Origin: a virus
DNA length: 62,449 nt
Strand: one strand, 5' to 3'
Virus record (IMG/VR): IMGVR_UViG_3300034166_000053
Location: 1 to 62,449 of that record
The notes beneath the pieces were generated by a model, which saw only the letters and a list, made by a program, of their open reading frames with translations, made no database searches and was not told where the DNA came from. The position numbers were made by a program, and so were the translations under genes. This document shows positions 53,472 to 62,312 of the stretch, piece by piece; the first letter of the stretch is position 1, and every line of letters begins with the position of its first letter.

Positions 53472-56459
53472 TTACCTGGCGTTAAGCCGCTTCTTGATTT
53501 CCGCTGCCCGTGGGTCGTTGGGGTTTGCATTCGCCCAGTTTAATGCGTCTGTGTCTTCACGAGAACGCGGAGGGGAACCAGAAGTCTGAAGGCCGAGACG
53601 GCCATAGGCCATGTCAGTGTTATTTCTGGCGGCTTCAGCCCTAGCGGTCCACCCTCTTTGGCGCTCGCCAATACGTCTTTGTGCCTCAGCAACTTTTGCC
53701 TCCATGCCCGCTGGTATCTCGCCTTTTTCGTTTCTCATCGCTGCGGTCTTTAGATCGGCCTTGTGTTGGTCGCCATTTTCTTCAAACGCAATACGCTCCA
53801 ACGTACGGCGCTCTTGTTCGCTAGCAGTCTGATACTGGCTAAACTTTTTGGCGTCCGCAATCTCTCCACTACGTTGAGCGCGGTTAGCAGTATCGCCTTG
53901 CTCACGAATTTCCGCAGCGCGTATCTGTGCATTAGCCGAGAACTTAGTGCCCTCCAAACTCCGCTTAGACGCTTCTTCGTTCTGCTGAACCTGCATCAGA
54001 CGTTCTTGCAGTTGCTGAGCGCGGTCGGCGGCCTTTTCTTTGAGGGCGCGTGCCTCTTTCATGTCGCCAAGCTTCTCCAGCCGGATGGAGTTGTCAATGT
54101 CGAATGAAACCTTATCGAGTTCGCGCTTTATTTTCTTCTGCTCTTTTTCGTCAGAAATCAAATCAGGAATGGTCTTCTCAAGCGCGTTCAGACCGGCAGC
54201 GATAGTCGGGCCGGGAGTCGAACCCCACTTGGCGAAGAACTGCGCAAGGCGCATGTGGCGTTGACGCTCAGCTTCATCTTTGGCGTTAGCACGCTCAGCC
54301 ATAATCTGTCTGCGGGACTCTGCGGCAGCAGTGTTCTCAGGCTTGCCAGTTTCAATATCCTCCAAGAAGGCCGACACCGGACGATTCGCCCTTGTACGCG
54401 CCTCGTATTCAGCACGCTGCGCATCAGCCAGTGTGCCTGTGAATGTGGGTGCCGTAACAACAGGAGCGGTGCCAGCCCGTGCTTCGGCTTCACCAGCAAC
54501 CCTCTCAGCCGAAGGAGTAGCTCCCGAAGGGGCTACAGGAGCCGCCGCACGGGGAGGAGCAACGGAAGTAATCCCAGCGCCTTGTGCTTCAGCTTCGCCA
54601 GCCCGGCCTTCAGCCGTAGAAGTGCGCCCCGTAAGAGCCGCCGCAGGAGCGGGTTGAGCCGCCGTAATTGCAGCGGGCGCAGCCGCAGGGACCTCCACAG
54701 GAGCGGGTTGAGCAGCTTCCATAATTCCAGCGGCAGGGGGCGCAAGAGATCGACTCGCAGCGGGAGGAAGCGGATTTGGCTCTGGGATTCGACCGCCACC
54801 CATGCCGCGTGTGTTATATATTGCGCCTGTTTGAATCCAATAAGGAACAGCCTCCGGCCCAAACTCTTTGGCGATTTCATCAATTTTTTCTTTGTTAGCT
54901 GCCCTGGCTTCTGGCGAATTTCTGCGCCGTTCCTCCTGCTCTTGAGCAACTCTAGCTTGAAATTCAGCGTCTCTAGCGGCCGCTTCGGCGGCTCTTTGCT
55001 CTGGAGTCTTCGCCCTTTCTCTAGCTTGTGCGTTTTGTCTACGAAGCTGCGCTTGTTCCTCCATCTGTTGCTCAAACCGATAGTTGGCTTCCGCCCGCGC
55101 ATTTTCTTCGTCTGAAATTGGTCTATTAATCGGCGTGACAGGAAAGTCAGCCCTGCGCCTAGGCACAGACTGTCCAATTCCAACGGGGAACGGCATCTGA
55201 GGAACTGACGCCTCTGATTCTGGGTCTACATCACCACCACGCTGAAACGCGACGATGCCGCCGCCGTACATACGCTGGGCGGCTTTCTCAGCCAAAATTC
55301 CCTTGGCCATTTCTTTGATGCGCTGGCTTGAGGACTCCCTGATGACATTCCTTAGCTGGTCAACACTCATGTCCGTCAGGTCGGAATAGACCTCGCCACC
55401 AACATCGTAGCGGGGGACCGAGGCGATGCCTCCTTCAGCAAATTTGAACTCGCTGGGTAGACCACCCGCTGCGCCCCCTGGGGGCCTCATTGCGTTGTAG
55501 ATGGATGCACCAGCGCCAGCCAGACCGATACCTTGGGTAAGCGGATTCGGAGCCGCAACGTACTGGTTGGTCGTAGCCGCTTGCATGGGCAGACCACGCA
55601 GCATATTGGACATGACGCCCAACTGCATAAGCGGATACTGCTGCATATTTGCATAGTCTTGGATCGCCTGATTGATCTTCTGCTGCTCCAGCGACTGCTG
55701 CTGTGCGCCAACTTGCTGCTGCATACCAAGCGCGGCTTGCCGCTGGCCAAACTCTTGCTGACCTAGAGCACCCATCTGACCTGCGCCCTGAAGCGCGGTC
55801 TGAAGACCCTGCATGCCCAAACCTGCACCATACTGGCGAGACTGCTCACGCATCTGCTGTTCACGGGCAAAGTTCTGCTGCGCCTGATCAAACGCAGTCT
55901 GATACCCACGGGCACGGATATCGCCTTGGAGCATGCCCAGATTACGCTGGCGCTCTGCCTCAACAATTGCCTGACGACCACCACCAAACGCACCGGCACG
56001 GGTGGCTTGCGCCTGATCTATCGTGCGTTGTACCTCAGAAGCCCGCTGTGCCTCACGAAGCTGCGGCTCCATAGCCGTCTCAAGGAACGGATTCATGTAC
56101 TGCGCGGCGCGTTCCGAAGTGAACTGACCCATGCGATAGGGGTCGTAGCCGGTACCCAAAGCACCCATTGTGGCTGCGCCAGCAAGTTGACCGCCAACCT
56201 GACCAAGTTGAGACGGGCCTAGTTGCCCGATGCCTTCAAACGCCTGCTGCTGCATGGGCGAGAAAGGAGCCACGTACGCCGACGGGTCAGTGCTGTAAGG
56301 CTTGTACGGCTTGAAACCAGTGATCTCATTGCCGTCCATATTGAACAACTGTTTCTGGGTCGCGCCCAGCATCGTATGGACATACGGTTCCGCGTATTCG
56401 GGAACGTTTGTGGTGTATGTCGTTCCAGTGCTTTGCGTAGTTCCGCCGCCTTTACCCAT
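53472..56459 (-). CDS. Large Gln/Ala-rich internal virion protein candidate
   Basis: AAGGAG 6 nt before the ATG at 56457-56459 fixes the start, 995 residues. The product begins MGKGGGTTQSTGTTYTTNVP. Residues 100-330 are Gln/Ala/Gly-rich helices with internal repeats (AGAFGGGRQAIVEAERQRNL, a known motif of phage internal virion proteins). Later parts are Pro/Ala-rich linkers and coiled coils (about 745-950). The profile, like T7 gp15/16 or N4 ejection proteins, suggests an ejected inner-core protein. Confidence 0.68.
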   Translation of the reverse strand: MGKGGGTTQSTGTTYTTNVPEYAEPYVHTMLGATQKQLFNMDGNEITGFKPYKPYSTDPSAYVAPFSPMQQQAFEGIGQLGPSQLGQVGGQLAGAATMGALGTGYDPYRMGQFTSERAAQYMNPFLETAMEPQLREAQRASEVQRTIDQAQATRAGAFGGGRQAIVEAERQRNLGMLQGDIRARGYQTAFDQAQQNFAREQQMREQSRQYGAGLGMQGLQTALQGAGQMGALGQQEFGQRQAALGMQQQVGAQQQSLEQQKINQAIQDYANMQQYPLMQLGVMSNMLRGLPMQAATTNQYVAAPNPLTQGIGLAGAGASIYNAMRPPGGAAGGLPSEFKFAEGGIASVPRYDVGGEVYSDLTDMSVDQLRNVIRESSSQRIKEMAKGILAEKAAQRMYGGGIVAFQRGGDVDPESEASVPQMPFPVGIGQSVPRRRADFPVTPINRPISDEENARAEANYRFEQQMEEQAQLRRQNAQARERAKTPEQRAAEAAARDAEFQARVAQEQEERRRNSPEARAANKEKIDEIAKEFGPEAVPYWIQTGAIYNTRGMGGGRIPEPNPLPPAASRSLAPPAAGIMEAAQPAPVEVPAAAPAAITAAQPAPAAALTGRTSTAEGRAGEAEAQGAGITSVAPPRAAAPVAPSGATPSAERVAGEAEARAGTAPVVTAPTFTGTLADAQRAEYEARTRANRPVSAFLEDIETGKPENTAAAESRRQIMAERANAKDEAERQRHMRLAQFFAKWGSTPGPTIAAGLNALEKTIPDLISDEKEQKKIKRELDKVSFDIDNSIRLEKLGDMKEARALKEKAADRAQQLQERLMQVQQNEEASKRSLEGTKFSANAQIRAAEIREQGDTANRAQRSGEIADAKKFSQYQTASEQERRTLERIAFEENGDQHKADLKTAAMRNEKGEIPAGMEAKVAEAQRRIGERQRGWTARAEAARNNTDMAYGRLGLQTSGSPPRSREDTDALNWANANPNDPRAAEIKKRLNAR

Positions 56460-56883
56460 GATGCGCTCCTTCAACCGGCAACTCAAAAGTCACCCAGTTA
56501 CTCTTGTACCCGTCATTTTGAAAAACCTTGGCCCATCCACGACGTGCCGTGGCCTCGATGCCATCACAACCCATGTCCCATGCAAAACGCTGCAGCAGCT
56601 TAAGCATCGGGTCTTTCCATTCTTTCAGTCTTTCACCGCCGCAAAACGACATGCAAAGGACTTTGCGTTTTGGGTAAACAACAAAGTTGGTGACTACTGC
56701 ACCCACGATTTTCCCGTCTTCAAACGCAACCCACAAGTGGTAGTCATAGTCTTTGACCGAATCGTAAATGTCGCCTACGGTGTATCGTCCAAACGTGTAG
56801 TCTGCCGCACGGTCCAGATATGGTTCGACCTGTTTCCAACACGTATCGACGTACTGGGAAGGGACCATCGAGACTTGGATCAT
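56452..56883 (-). CDS. GNAT-like acetyltransferase in the virion operon
   Basis: The 143-residue product begins MIQVSMVPSQYVDTCWKQVE. It has the order of GNAT elements: VAFEDGKIVGAVVTNFVVYP (beta strands 2-3), CMSFCGGERLKEWKDPMLKL (motif A region, although a clean Q/R-x-x-G-x-G/A loop is not evident) and GCDGIEATARRGWAKVFQND with a GYKSNWVTFE end. It overlaps the large internal-virion gene by 8 bp. Proteins like this recur next to phage head and ejection genes; substrate unknown. Confidence 0.65.
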   Translation of the reverse strand: MIQVSMVPSQYVDTCWKQVEPYLDRAADYTFGRYTVGDIYDSVKDYDYHLWVAFEDGKIVGAVVTNFVVYPKRKVLCMSFCGGERLKEWKDPMLKLLQRFAWDMGCDGIEATARRGWAKVFQNDGYKSNWVTFELPVEGAHHG

Positions 56884-58343
56884 GCTGGCATGTACTTCTT
56901 AGGATTGATCTGCTTGCCTTGCTTCGGGTTGCCAGTGCGCGCCTTGCGCACTTTGTTCATCATCTCATGCAAACGCTTAGCCCCAGCCTCGGTCGAACCA
57001 TTGCCAAGATGCGACACCACATCGGCAGGGATGACAAACTCGCCATCGGCCAGACGGGCGGGCTGCTTTCTACCGATCATGGCAGGGATGTTGTCACTCA
57101 TGCCATCACCGGGGCCTTTGAGCAAACGAGGACTGCCACCAGAAGCATAGCCACCAAGCGATGAATCCGAAGCTTGCATGATGCCGCCCCTTGCTGCTTC
57201 CGTTGCTTCACCCTGATCTTTGGCACCGGGCGGAGTTAGATCGATTTGGCCCATCGGTGTTGGTCTGCGCATGACGCCCTTATTGGGCACACGCAGGTTT
57301 GAGCGTTTATTGAGTTTGGCTTGACGAATCTGCGCGGCAGTCAAAGCGTCTTGGTAGCGAGTGTCAGGGTCAAGGTCGTAGTAAATGCCCACATCTTCGC
57401 CCTTGGGTGCGCTTGCGCCCCGACCACGTTCACCCTCTGCCAAACGAGTGTAGAAATTGAGCATCTCGGACATCGAACCACCTTTGGCGTAGCCGGGTGC
57501 ATCGCCATCTTCCATCCGAGTGGTGGGCATCTGGTCTTCTGGGCCGTCAATCGACATGACACCGCCTTTGGCGGCATACCTGGGGACGTACACATTCGGG
57601 TCGGGGTCCATCGCCTGAAAATTTTCAGACATCCGGTACTGAGGACCGTACGACCTTCTTTGAGGCATCTCTGCGCCTCCTTGGTCAAGCAGCCCCAGGT
57701 TGTACGCGCCTGTATACAGCATTGCGCCAGTCATGAACGGATGCTTATCAGCGAACGCAGTAAATTTATCAAACCCCGTCGGGCCTTGTCCCGCAACTGT
57801 ATAACTGGGTTCAGGCGCAGCACCGGGCGGTAATTGAAGCGGGCTAGTACTAGCAGGGGGAGTAAGCGTAAAGGGTTGGCCGACCTCATTAAGCATTGGC
57901 GATGCTGGAGATTGCGCGCCCATAATCCCGCTATTTGCGACATTGGCTGGACCGGGGCTTGCGGCGGTCTGCATTGCGCCTTCCATCGCTGTTTGAATCT
58001 TCGCACCGCCGGCACCGGGTCCACCTGCGGCAATTGTTTCAAGCCCAGCAGTAGGACCTGCGGCGGCAATTTGAGTCCCTGTACCACTAGTAAGTGCTTG
58101 CAGATTAGCCATTTCAGCAGCGGTAATACCGGCTCCGGCCCCAGCCCCGGCTCCTGCGGCTTGACTAGCGGCGACTTGACTAGCGGCGGCTTCAGCAGCA
58201 GCGGCTTGTGCAGCAGTTTGGGCAGCGGTCGTTCCAGCAGCGGCGGTACTAGCAGCACTAGCGGCAGCGGCAGCTTCAGCAGCAATTAGGGCTTCGGCGG
58301 CAAGAGCGGCTTCAGCCGTGGCAAATGCAGCAATGAACGGCAT
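56880..58343 (-). CDS. Ala-rich virion protein with conserved GEFVIPADVVSHLG C-terminus
   Basis: The 487-residue product has an N-terminal 90 residues that are almost only Ala, Ser, Thr, Glu and Gln, a flexible Pro/Gly middle, and a conserved C-terminal block: GMSDNIPAMIGRKQPARLAD, GEFVIPADVVSHLGNGSTEA, GAKRLHEMMNKVRKARTGN. The C-terminal block is widespread in environmental caudoviruses, often at the end of internal virion proteins. It is coupled to the GNAT gene by a 4-bp overlap. Virion assembly or ejection role inferred. Confidence 0.68.
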   Translation of the reverse strand: MPFIAAFATAEAALAAEALIAAEAAAAASAASTAAAGTTAAQTAAQAAAAEAAASQVAASQAAGAGAGAGAGITAAEMANLQALTSGTGTQIAAAGPTAGLETIAAGGPGAGGAKIQTAMEGAMQTAASPGPANVANSGIMGAQSPASPMLNEVGQPFTLTPPASTSPLQLPPGAAPEPSYTVAGQGPTGFDKFTAFADKHPFMTGAMLYTGAYNLGLLDQGGAEMPQRRSYGPQYRMSENFQAMDPDPNVYVPRYAAKGGVMSIDGPEDQMPTTRMEDGDAPGYAKGGSMSEMLNFYTRLAEGERGRGASAPKGEDVGIYYDLDPDTRYQDALTAAQIRQAKLNKRSNLRVPNKGVMRRPTPMGQIDLTPPGAKDQGEATEAARGGIMQASDSSLGGYASGGSPRLLKGPGDGMSDNIPAMIGRKQPARLADGEFVIPADVVSHLGNGSTEAGAKRLHEMMNKVRKARTGNPKQGKQINPKKYMPA

Positions 58344-58344
58344 C

Positions 58345-58695
58345 TTATAACTCCTTGATTTCGGGCGACTCTAGGCCGGTGCCGCGAAGGTTGTGCAGGC
58401 AGCACAACACCACATCATCAGTAACGGCTATGAAAGCGTGCTTTTTACCAGCGGGGATTTTGACGATGGCGGGGGCTTTGTACTCGCCAAGAAGCTCGCC
58501 GTCCTGCCAAGCTTCGACTGTTCCACGTGAAACAAGCGTCATGTGATCGTGCGAGTGGACGTGCTGAACTATGACAGTCTTAGCCTTCTCGATGGAATAG
58601 GCCCGCACCCAGATGTCATCAACTTCAGCAAACTCGATGTAGTTAAGCTGAACTTCTTTATACGCAGGGTTTTCCCTAACGGCTGCAAGCTCCAT
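58345..58695 (-). CDS. Cupin-fold protein
   Basis: The 116-residue product has H45, H47, H49 and H51 in QHVHSHDHMTLVSRGTVEAW, then a KIPAGKKHAFIAVTDD segment with H86. This matches the two cupin motifs, a beta barrel that usually binds a metal via two His, a Glu and a His. Small cupins occur in phage structural operons; enzymatic or structural use is unknown. A parS-like site lies inside the coding sequence (58519-58534). Confidence 0.75.
   Translation of the reverse strand: MELAAVRENPAYKEVQLNYIEFAEVDDIWVRAYSIEKAKTVIVQHVHSHDHMTLVSRGTVEAWQDGELLGEYKAPAIVKIPAGKKHAFIAVTDDVVLCCLHNLRGTGLESPEIKEL
58519..58534. promoter_or_regulatory. parS-like 16-mer inside the cupin gene
   Basis: TGTTCCACGTGAAACA fits the bacterial centromere consensus TGTTNCACGTGAAACA exactly and differs from a perfect palindrome at one base pair. 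It encodes the L-V-S-R-G-T part of the cupin, so it must also satisfy codon needs. ParB binding is not shown. Confidence 0.5.
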
Positions 58696-58759
58696 GCGTG
58701 CCTCACAGAAAAGGTTTGGTCAAGTCTATCATGGGGGGTTTGTTTGATCAATTACTGCG

Positions 58760-60151
58760 TTAAGTGCCGTTTGTCAAATCCCAGAACGTCAGAGAGCCAA
58801 CTGCGTCACCAGTAGTTGCGCCCGACACGGTGCGAATAGCGATGGTGTAGATGTCGCTGACACCCGCCAACGATTCCCCAAGCTGCAAGTCCCAGTTATA
58901 CCCGGACGGATCAACGAGAGGATTTGTGCCCCCACTACCACTAGACGACACATAGTCTGTCTGAACAATCCTGCTGGCCGCAGGGAACGACATTGCCGTG
59001 GCAGAGACATCGTACTGAACGCTGGATGAAGACGATGTTACCCACGACGCGCCAGTCAGGGTTGCATTTTTTACCAGCGCAACTTCGTAGTTCTGGCTGG
59101 TAGTCGGCAGAACCTGAACCCTTGCTGGCAGAACAACCGCACCGCCGCGACCAGACGCCAGACGAATAGACACCAAAGGCAGAAATGTCGTGCTGATGGT
59201 TGCCAAAGCCGTGGTCCGCCGCGCAATGTGTCCGTAGGAATATTGCTCATAACCGCCTTCAGATATGACGCTTGAGCAGATTTGAGTCAGCGTAGCTGCA
59301 ACTGCCGAGGTTGTGGTGGTGATTTCATACCGCACAGGCAGGATAGCCGTGGTCATGTACACGGTCGTGCCGTACACGTTGGCCGTATCAAAGGTATGGC
59401 AAACAACGTATTGGCCGTTGATGACAAAACCGCAGCGCACCGAGCCAACGCCCAGCCACTCAAAATCCATCCACAAAATCTGCGGATGGGTCAAGTCCAG
59501 GGTTAGGCCAGAAGCCCCCGTGCCGTCCAGCTTGTCACCGTTCCAGTTTGCTTGCGTGACAGCCCTTGAGTTATCCACCGAGCCGCCGGTATAAGACCGC
59601 ACCACAAACGAGTTGATACCAGCATCTCGCTGAAAAAACACACCGTTTTGCGTGTTGAAGTACCCAACCTTTTGGTTGAGATTGGCCGATGTGCCGTTGT
59701 CCATTTGGAACGTGGCCAAGACCAGCAAGCCCTTACCGGGTTGATACGGGAAAGACCGATACGTCTGACGAACCACCGACCCCACGCCGCCAGCAGTCAC
59801 GCTCATGCTCACACTTGACTGGTTGGTGTTAAAGGTGGAAGCGCCGGTGCCGCTGGTTGAGGTATCAAACTGCGTGTCTGCGGCAAAGCGGCTTTGGCTG
59901 TCAAAGAGCGTGTAAGGCTCACTGACCCGCAGCCGTCCAAAAGCATCCGTGTTGGTGCCGCCAATTGATACCGGGATTGTTTCCATAGAAGTCACCAATT
60001 GGCCCAGAATGTTGTCAAGTCGGTTGAAGTACAGACGCAGAACATCAGCAAACTGATCGTGATAGCGCTTCTCGTACTCCGTGGGCGCAGTTGGCAGACG
60101 AGGCGCAACGACTCGGTTGAGTTCAAACTCTGATGTGACAATTAAGGTCAT
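58760..60151 (-). CDS. Virion structural protein, 463 residues
   Basis: The product has a helical N-terminus (EKRYHDQFADVLRLYFNRLD) then a long beta-rich body. A conserved block reads DAFGRLRVSEPYTLFDSQSR, FAADTQFDTSTSGTGAS, TFNTNQSSVSMSVTAGGVGS. I recognise this as a common structural protein type of large environmental phages, often near tail genes. Its stop is 66 bp upstream of the cupin gene and its start is adjacent to the gp10-like gene. It may be a tail or fibre-hub component. Confidence 0.72.
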   Translation of the reverse strand: MTLIVTSEFELNRVVAPRLPTAPTEYEKRYHDQFADVLRLYFNRLDNILGQLVTSMETIPVSIGGTNTDAFGRLRVSEPYTLFDSQSRFAADTQFDTSTSGTGASTFNTNQSSVSMSVTAGGVGSVVRQTYRSFPYQPGKGLLVLATFQMDNGTSANLNQKVGYFNTQNGVFFQRDAGINSFVVRSYTGGSVDNSRAVTQANWNGDKLDGTGASGLTLDLTHPQILWMDFEWLGVGSVRCGFVINGQYVVCHTFDTANVYGTTVYMTTAILPVRYEITTTTSAVAATLTQICSSVISEGGYEQYSYGHIARRTTALATISTTFLPLVSIRLASGRGGAVVLPARVQVLPTTSQNYEVALVKNATLTGASWVTSSSSSVQYDVSATAMSFPAASRIVQTDYVSSSGSGGTNPLVDPSGYNWDLQLGESLAGVSDIYTIAIRTVSGATTGDAVGSLTFWDLTNGT

Positions 60152-62305
60152 TTACCGCCTGCCGTCAGGACGTATATCAATCGAAGGAACGCCCAACTGC
60201 CAGTTGACCCCGAGGCCATCTGAACTGACCTTGAACGCCATCTGCCGCCCACGGATGCGCGTGTAAACGATCTGGGTGAACTGCTGCACCGTGTAATTGC
60301 GCTGGCCCTGATAGTTCTGCGTGCTGGTGACAGTGGGCGTTTCTGCCGCACTATAGTTTGCGCCAGGGTTGTATCGAGGACGCAGGGTGAAGGTCACTGC
60401 CGGATTGTTGACGTACGACCCATCGAACGTGATGTCGGGGATCATGCGCCATGCAAAGCCATAGTTGTTTCCATCACCGATGTTGAAATCGGCAGACTGA
60501 ATGTAGGACTCAATTGCGCTTGGCGGGTTTGTTGTGCCGTCGTCCACGCCGTTCTCGTGGTAGATCAACTGCCCGTTGTAGCTTGTGGCTGTCGGGTAGT
60601 CTCTCAAAGGCGTATCCAACCACGCTGTGCGCGACAGATTGCCGTACGACCAGATGCGCTCCAAGTGGTTGTAGATGACGTACCTGTCAATCACTGTTGA
60701 ATTGGCCGAGCAGTAGAACCACCAGATTTCGTTGTAGCCCTCATTGGTGCCGCCGTAAATCTGGTACTGCTGCTGGAGGTTGATGTCGCCAAAGATGTAC
60801 TGGCGCAGGGGGCAGTACAGAGTCTCAACCCGACCAGAGTACATGTAGAACTTATCCAGCCCCATCCAGTACGTGATGTTGGCTGCGGTGGCCACGGCGT
60901 TGGGGCCAGCGATGGAGATGTTGTAGCCCAAGACCTGAAAGCCCCAGATGTACGGGGGGCCAAGGTACTGCATGGAGTAAATGGCCGCGTCAGTCCAGAC
61001 CAGAATCTCCTGCCGGGTCTGCTGGTGGGCAACGATGCTCGACCCCGTGGACAGGCGATAGCTGCCAGCCTGATTGGTCGCAGCAGGGGTCCATGTGGCG
61101 TAGTCCTCTTGATCGGACCAACGGATCAGCAGCGGGTCTTGCACCACGGAGCCGTAGTCATTGCACCCAAAGGCAATCACAAACCGCGAGGCGTCAGACA
61201 CCGTCACAGCGTTTGAAACCGTGGGGCAACCAGAGTCTGTCGTGTAGGGCGATGGGCTGGTCGGCGACAGCAGGACTGCGCGGTCATAGATCAACGGGTT
61301 GGCGTTGACCTTCCAAAGATAAAGCGCCCCGCCACGAGGGTTGATGACAAGGTCCTGGCCAAAGTTGGATTGGCTCCATAGGCGCATCTGAGCGCCAATA
61401 CCCGAGGTGGCAGCCTGCCCCCACCCAGATGCATTGCCGTACTGATTGACGGTATCTCCAGAGTTGTGCGCCACAGCGGTACTGCCCACGCCGCGAGTGC
61501 AGCCGGTAAAGGTGGTAGAGGTCTTGCCTGAGTACGTGATGTACTCACCATTGATACCGATGGCACCAGCGGCTGCAAAACCCGTCGTCGATATGACGGT
61601 GATGGTGGTGGCGCTGCTGTTTAAAGCGCCATTGAGTGTGGTGGTTGCAGAAATCACCGTCGTGCCACCAAAGCCACCAGCACCCCAGCCGGTCAAGAAG
61701 GTGAAAGTTTCCTCACCGATTGAAATCTGATACGCAAACGTAGCTGCGCCGGTCGTGCCAGAAGATGTAGCTGGAGACGCAACGGTGATTGAGTACGTGC
61801 TGGAGTCAATGTATGTGATGCGGAACTCTTGATTGAGTGCGGCGGCGGGGATGCCATTGACAGCACCACCAACCCCAGAGATGGTCACAAAGTCCCCGTT
61901 CGCTGCACCATATCCTGGGTCATTGACGATGACTGTTGTAGAGCCGTTGGTTGTCGTAAACGCATTGGCCGCGATGACGTTGGTGTCACGGATGGGCGTG
62001 ATGTCGTAAAACTCACCGCCGCTGGATTGCTGGATGTAGTACTTGAGGTGCGTGCCCAAACCCATCAGGTTGTAACCAGCCAGGGTGATCCAGTTCCACA
62101 GAGACCGGCACGTACCCCAGAACGAACCAGTTGGCGGAGCAAGACCCGTTTCTTGTATGCCCGTGTCCTTTACCCAGCCGCCCAGCTTCTCAGGGTAGCC
62201 CGAGCGAAACCGCACCTTGTCCATCTCAAACCAAGTGCCCTCATTGGCGAGGGTGGTTGACTCTCGATTGACGCCTGGGCGTAGTTGCAGTTTCTGAAGT
62301 GGCAT
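60152..62305 (-). CDS. P22 gp10-like tail/packaged-DNA stabilisation protein
   Basis: The ATG at 62303-62305, preceded by TAGGACGACC, gives 717 residues beginning MPLQKLQLRPGVNRESTTLA. The product continues MDKVRFRSGYPEKLGGWVKD and has a beta-propeller-like body with FIDLDKFYMYSG-type strands (YWMGLDKFYMYSGRVETLYC) and NEIWWFYCSANSTVIDRYVI. This is the gp10-like class that closes the portal channel after packaging in short-tailed phages (T7 gp12 equivalent). It supports podovirus morphology. Confidence 0.82.
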   Translation of the reverse strand: MPLQKLQLRPGVNRESTTLANEGTWFEMDKVRFRSGYPEKLGGWVKDTGIQETGLAPPTGSFWGTCRSLWNWITLAGYNLMGLGTHLKYYIQQSSGGEFYDITPIRDTNVIAANAFTTTNGSTTVIVNDPGYGAANGDFVTISGVGGAVNGIPAAALNQEFRITYIDSSTYSITVASPATSSGTTGAATFAYQISIGEETFTFLTGWGAGGFGGTTVISATTTLNGALNSSATTITVISTTGFAAAGAIGINGEYITYSGKTSTTFTGCTRGVGSTAVAHNSGDTVNQYGNASGWGQAATSGIGAQMRLWSQSNFGQDLVINPRGGALYLWKVNANPLIYDRAVLLSPTSPSPYTTDSGCPTVSNAVTVSDASRFVIAFGCNDYGSVVQDPLLIRWSDQEDYATWTPAATNQAGSYRLSTGSSIVAHQQTRQEILVWTDAAIYSMQYLGPPYIWGFQVLGYNISIAGPNAVATAANITYWMGLDKFYMYSGRVETLYCPLRQYIFGDINLQQQYQIYGGTNEGYNEIWWFYCSANSTVIDRYVIYNHLERIWSYGNLSRTAWLDTPLRDYPTATSYNGQLIYHENGVDDGTTNPPSAIESYIQSADFNIGDGNNYGFAWRMIPDITFDGSYVNNPAVTFTLRPRYNPGANYSAAETPTVTSTQNYQGQRNYTVQQFTQIVYTRIRGRQMAFKVSSDGLGVNWQLGVPSIDIRPDGRR

Positions 62306-62312
62306 GGTCGTC

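Noticed and set aside
54255-55115. 286-codon plus-strand open frame opposite the internal virion gene
   Set aside because: Ser/Arg/Phe-rich antisense shadow of an Ala/Glu/Gln-rich gene with no initiation signals.
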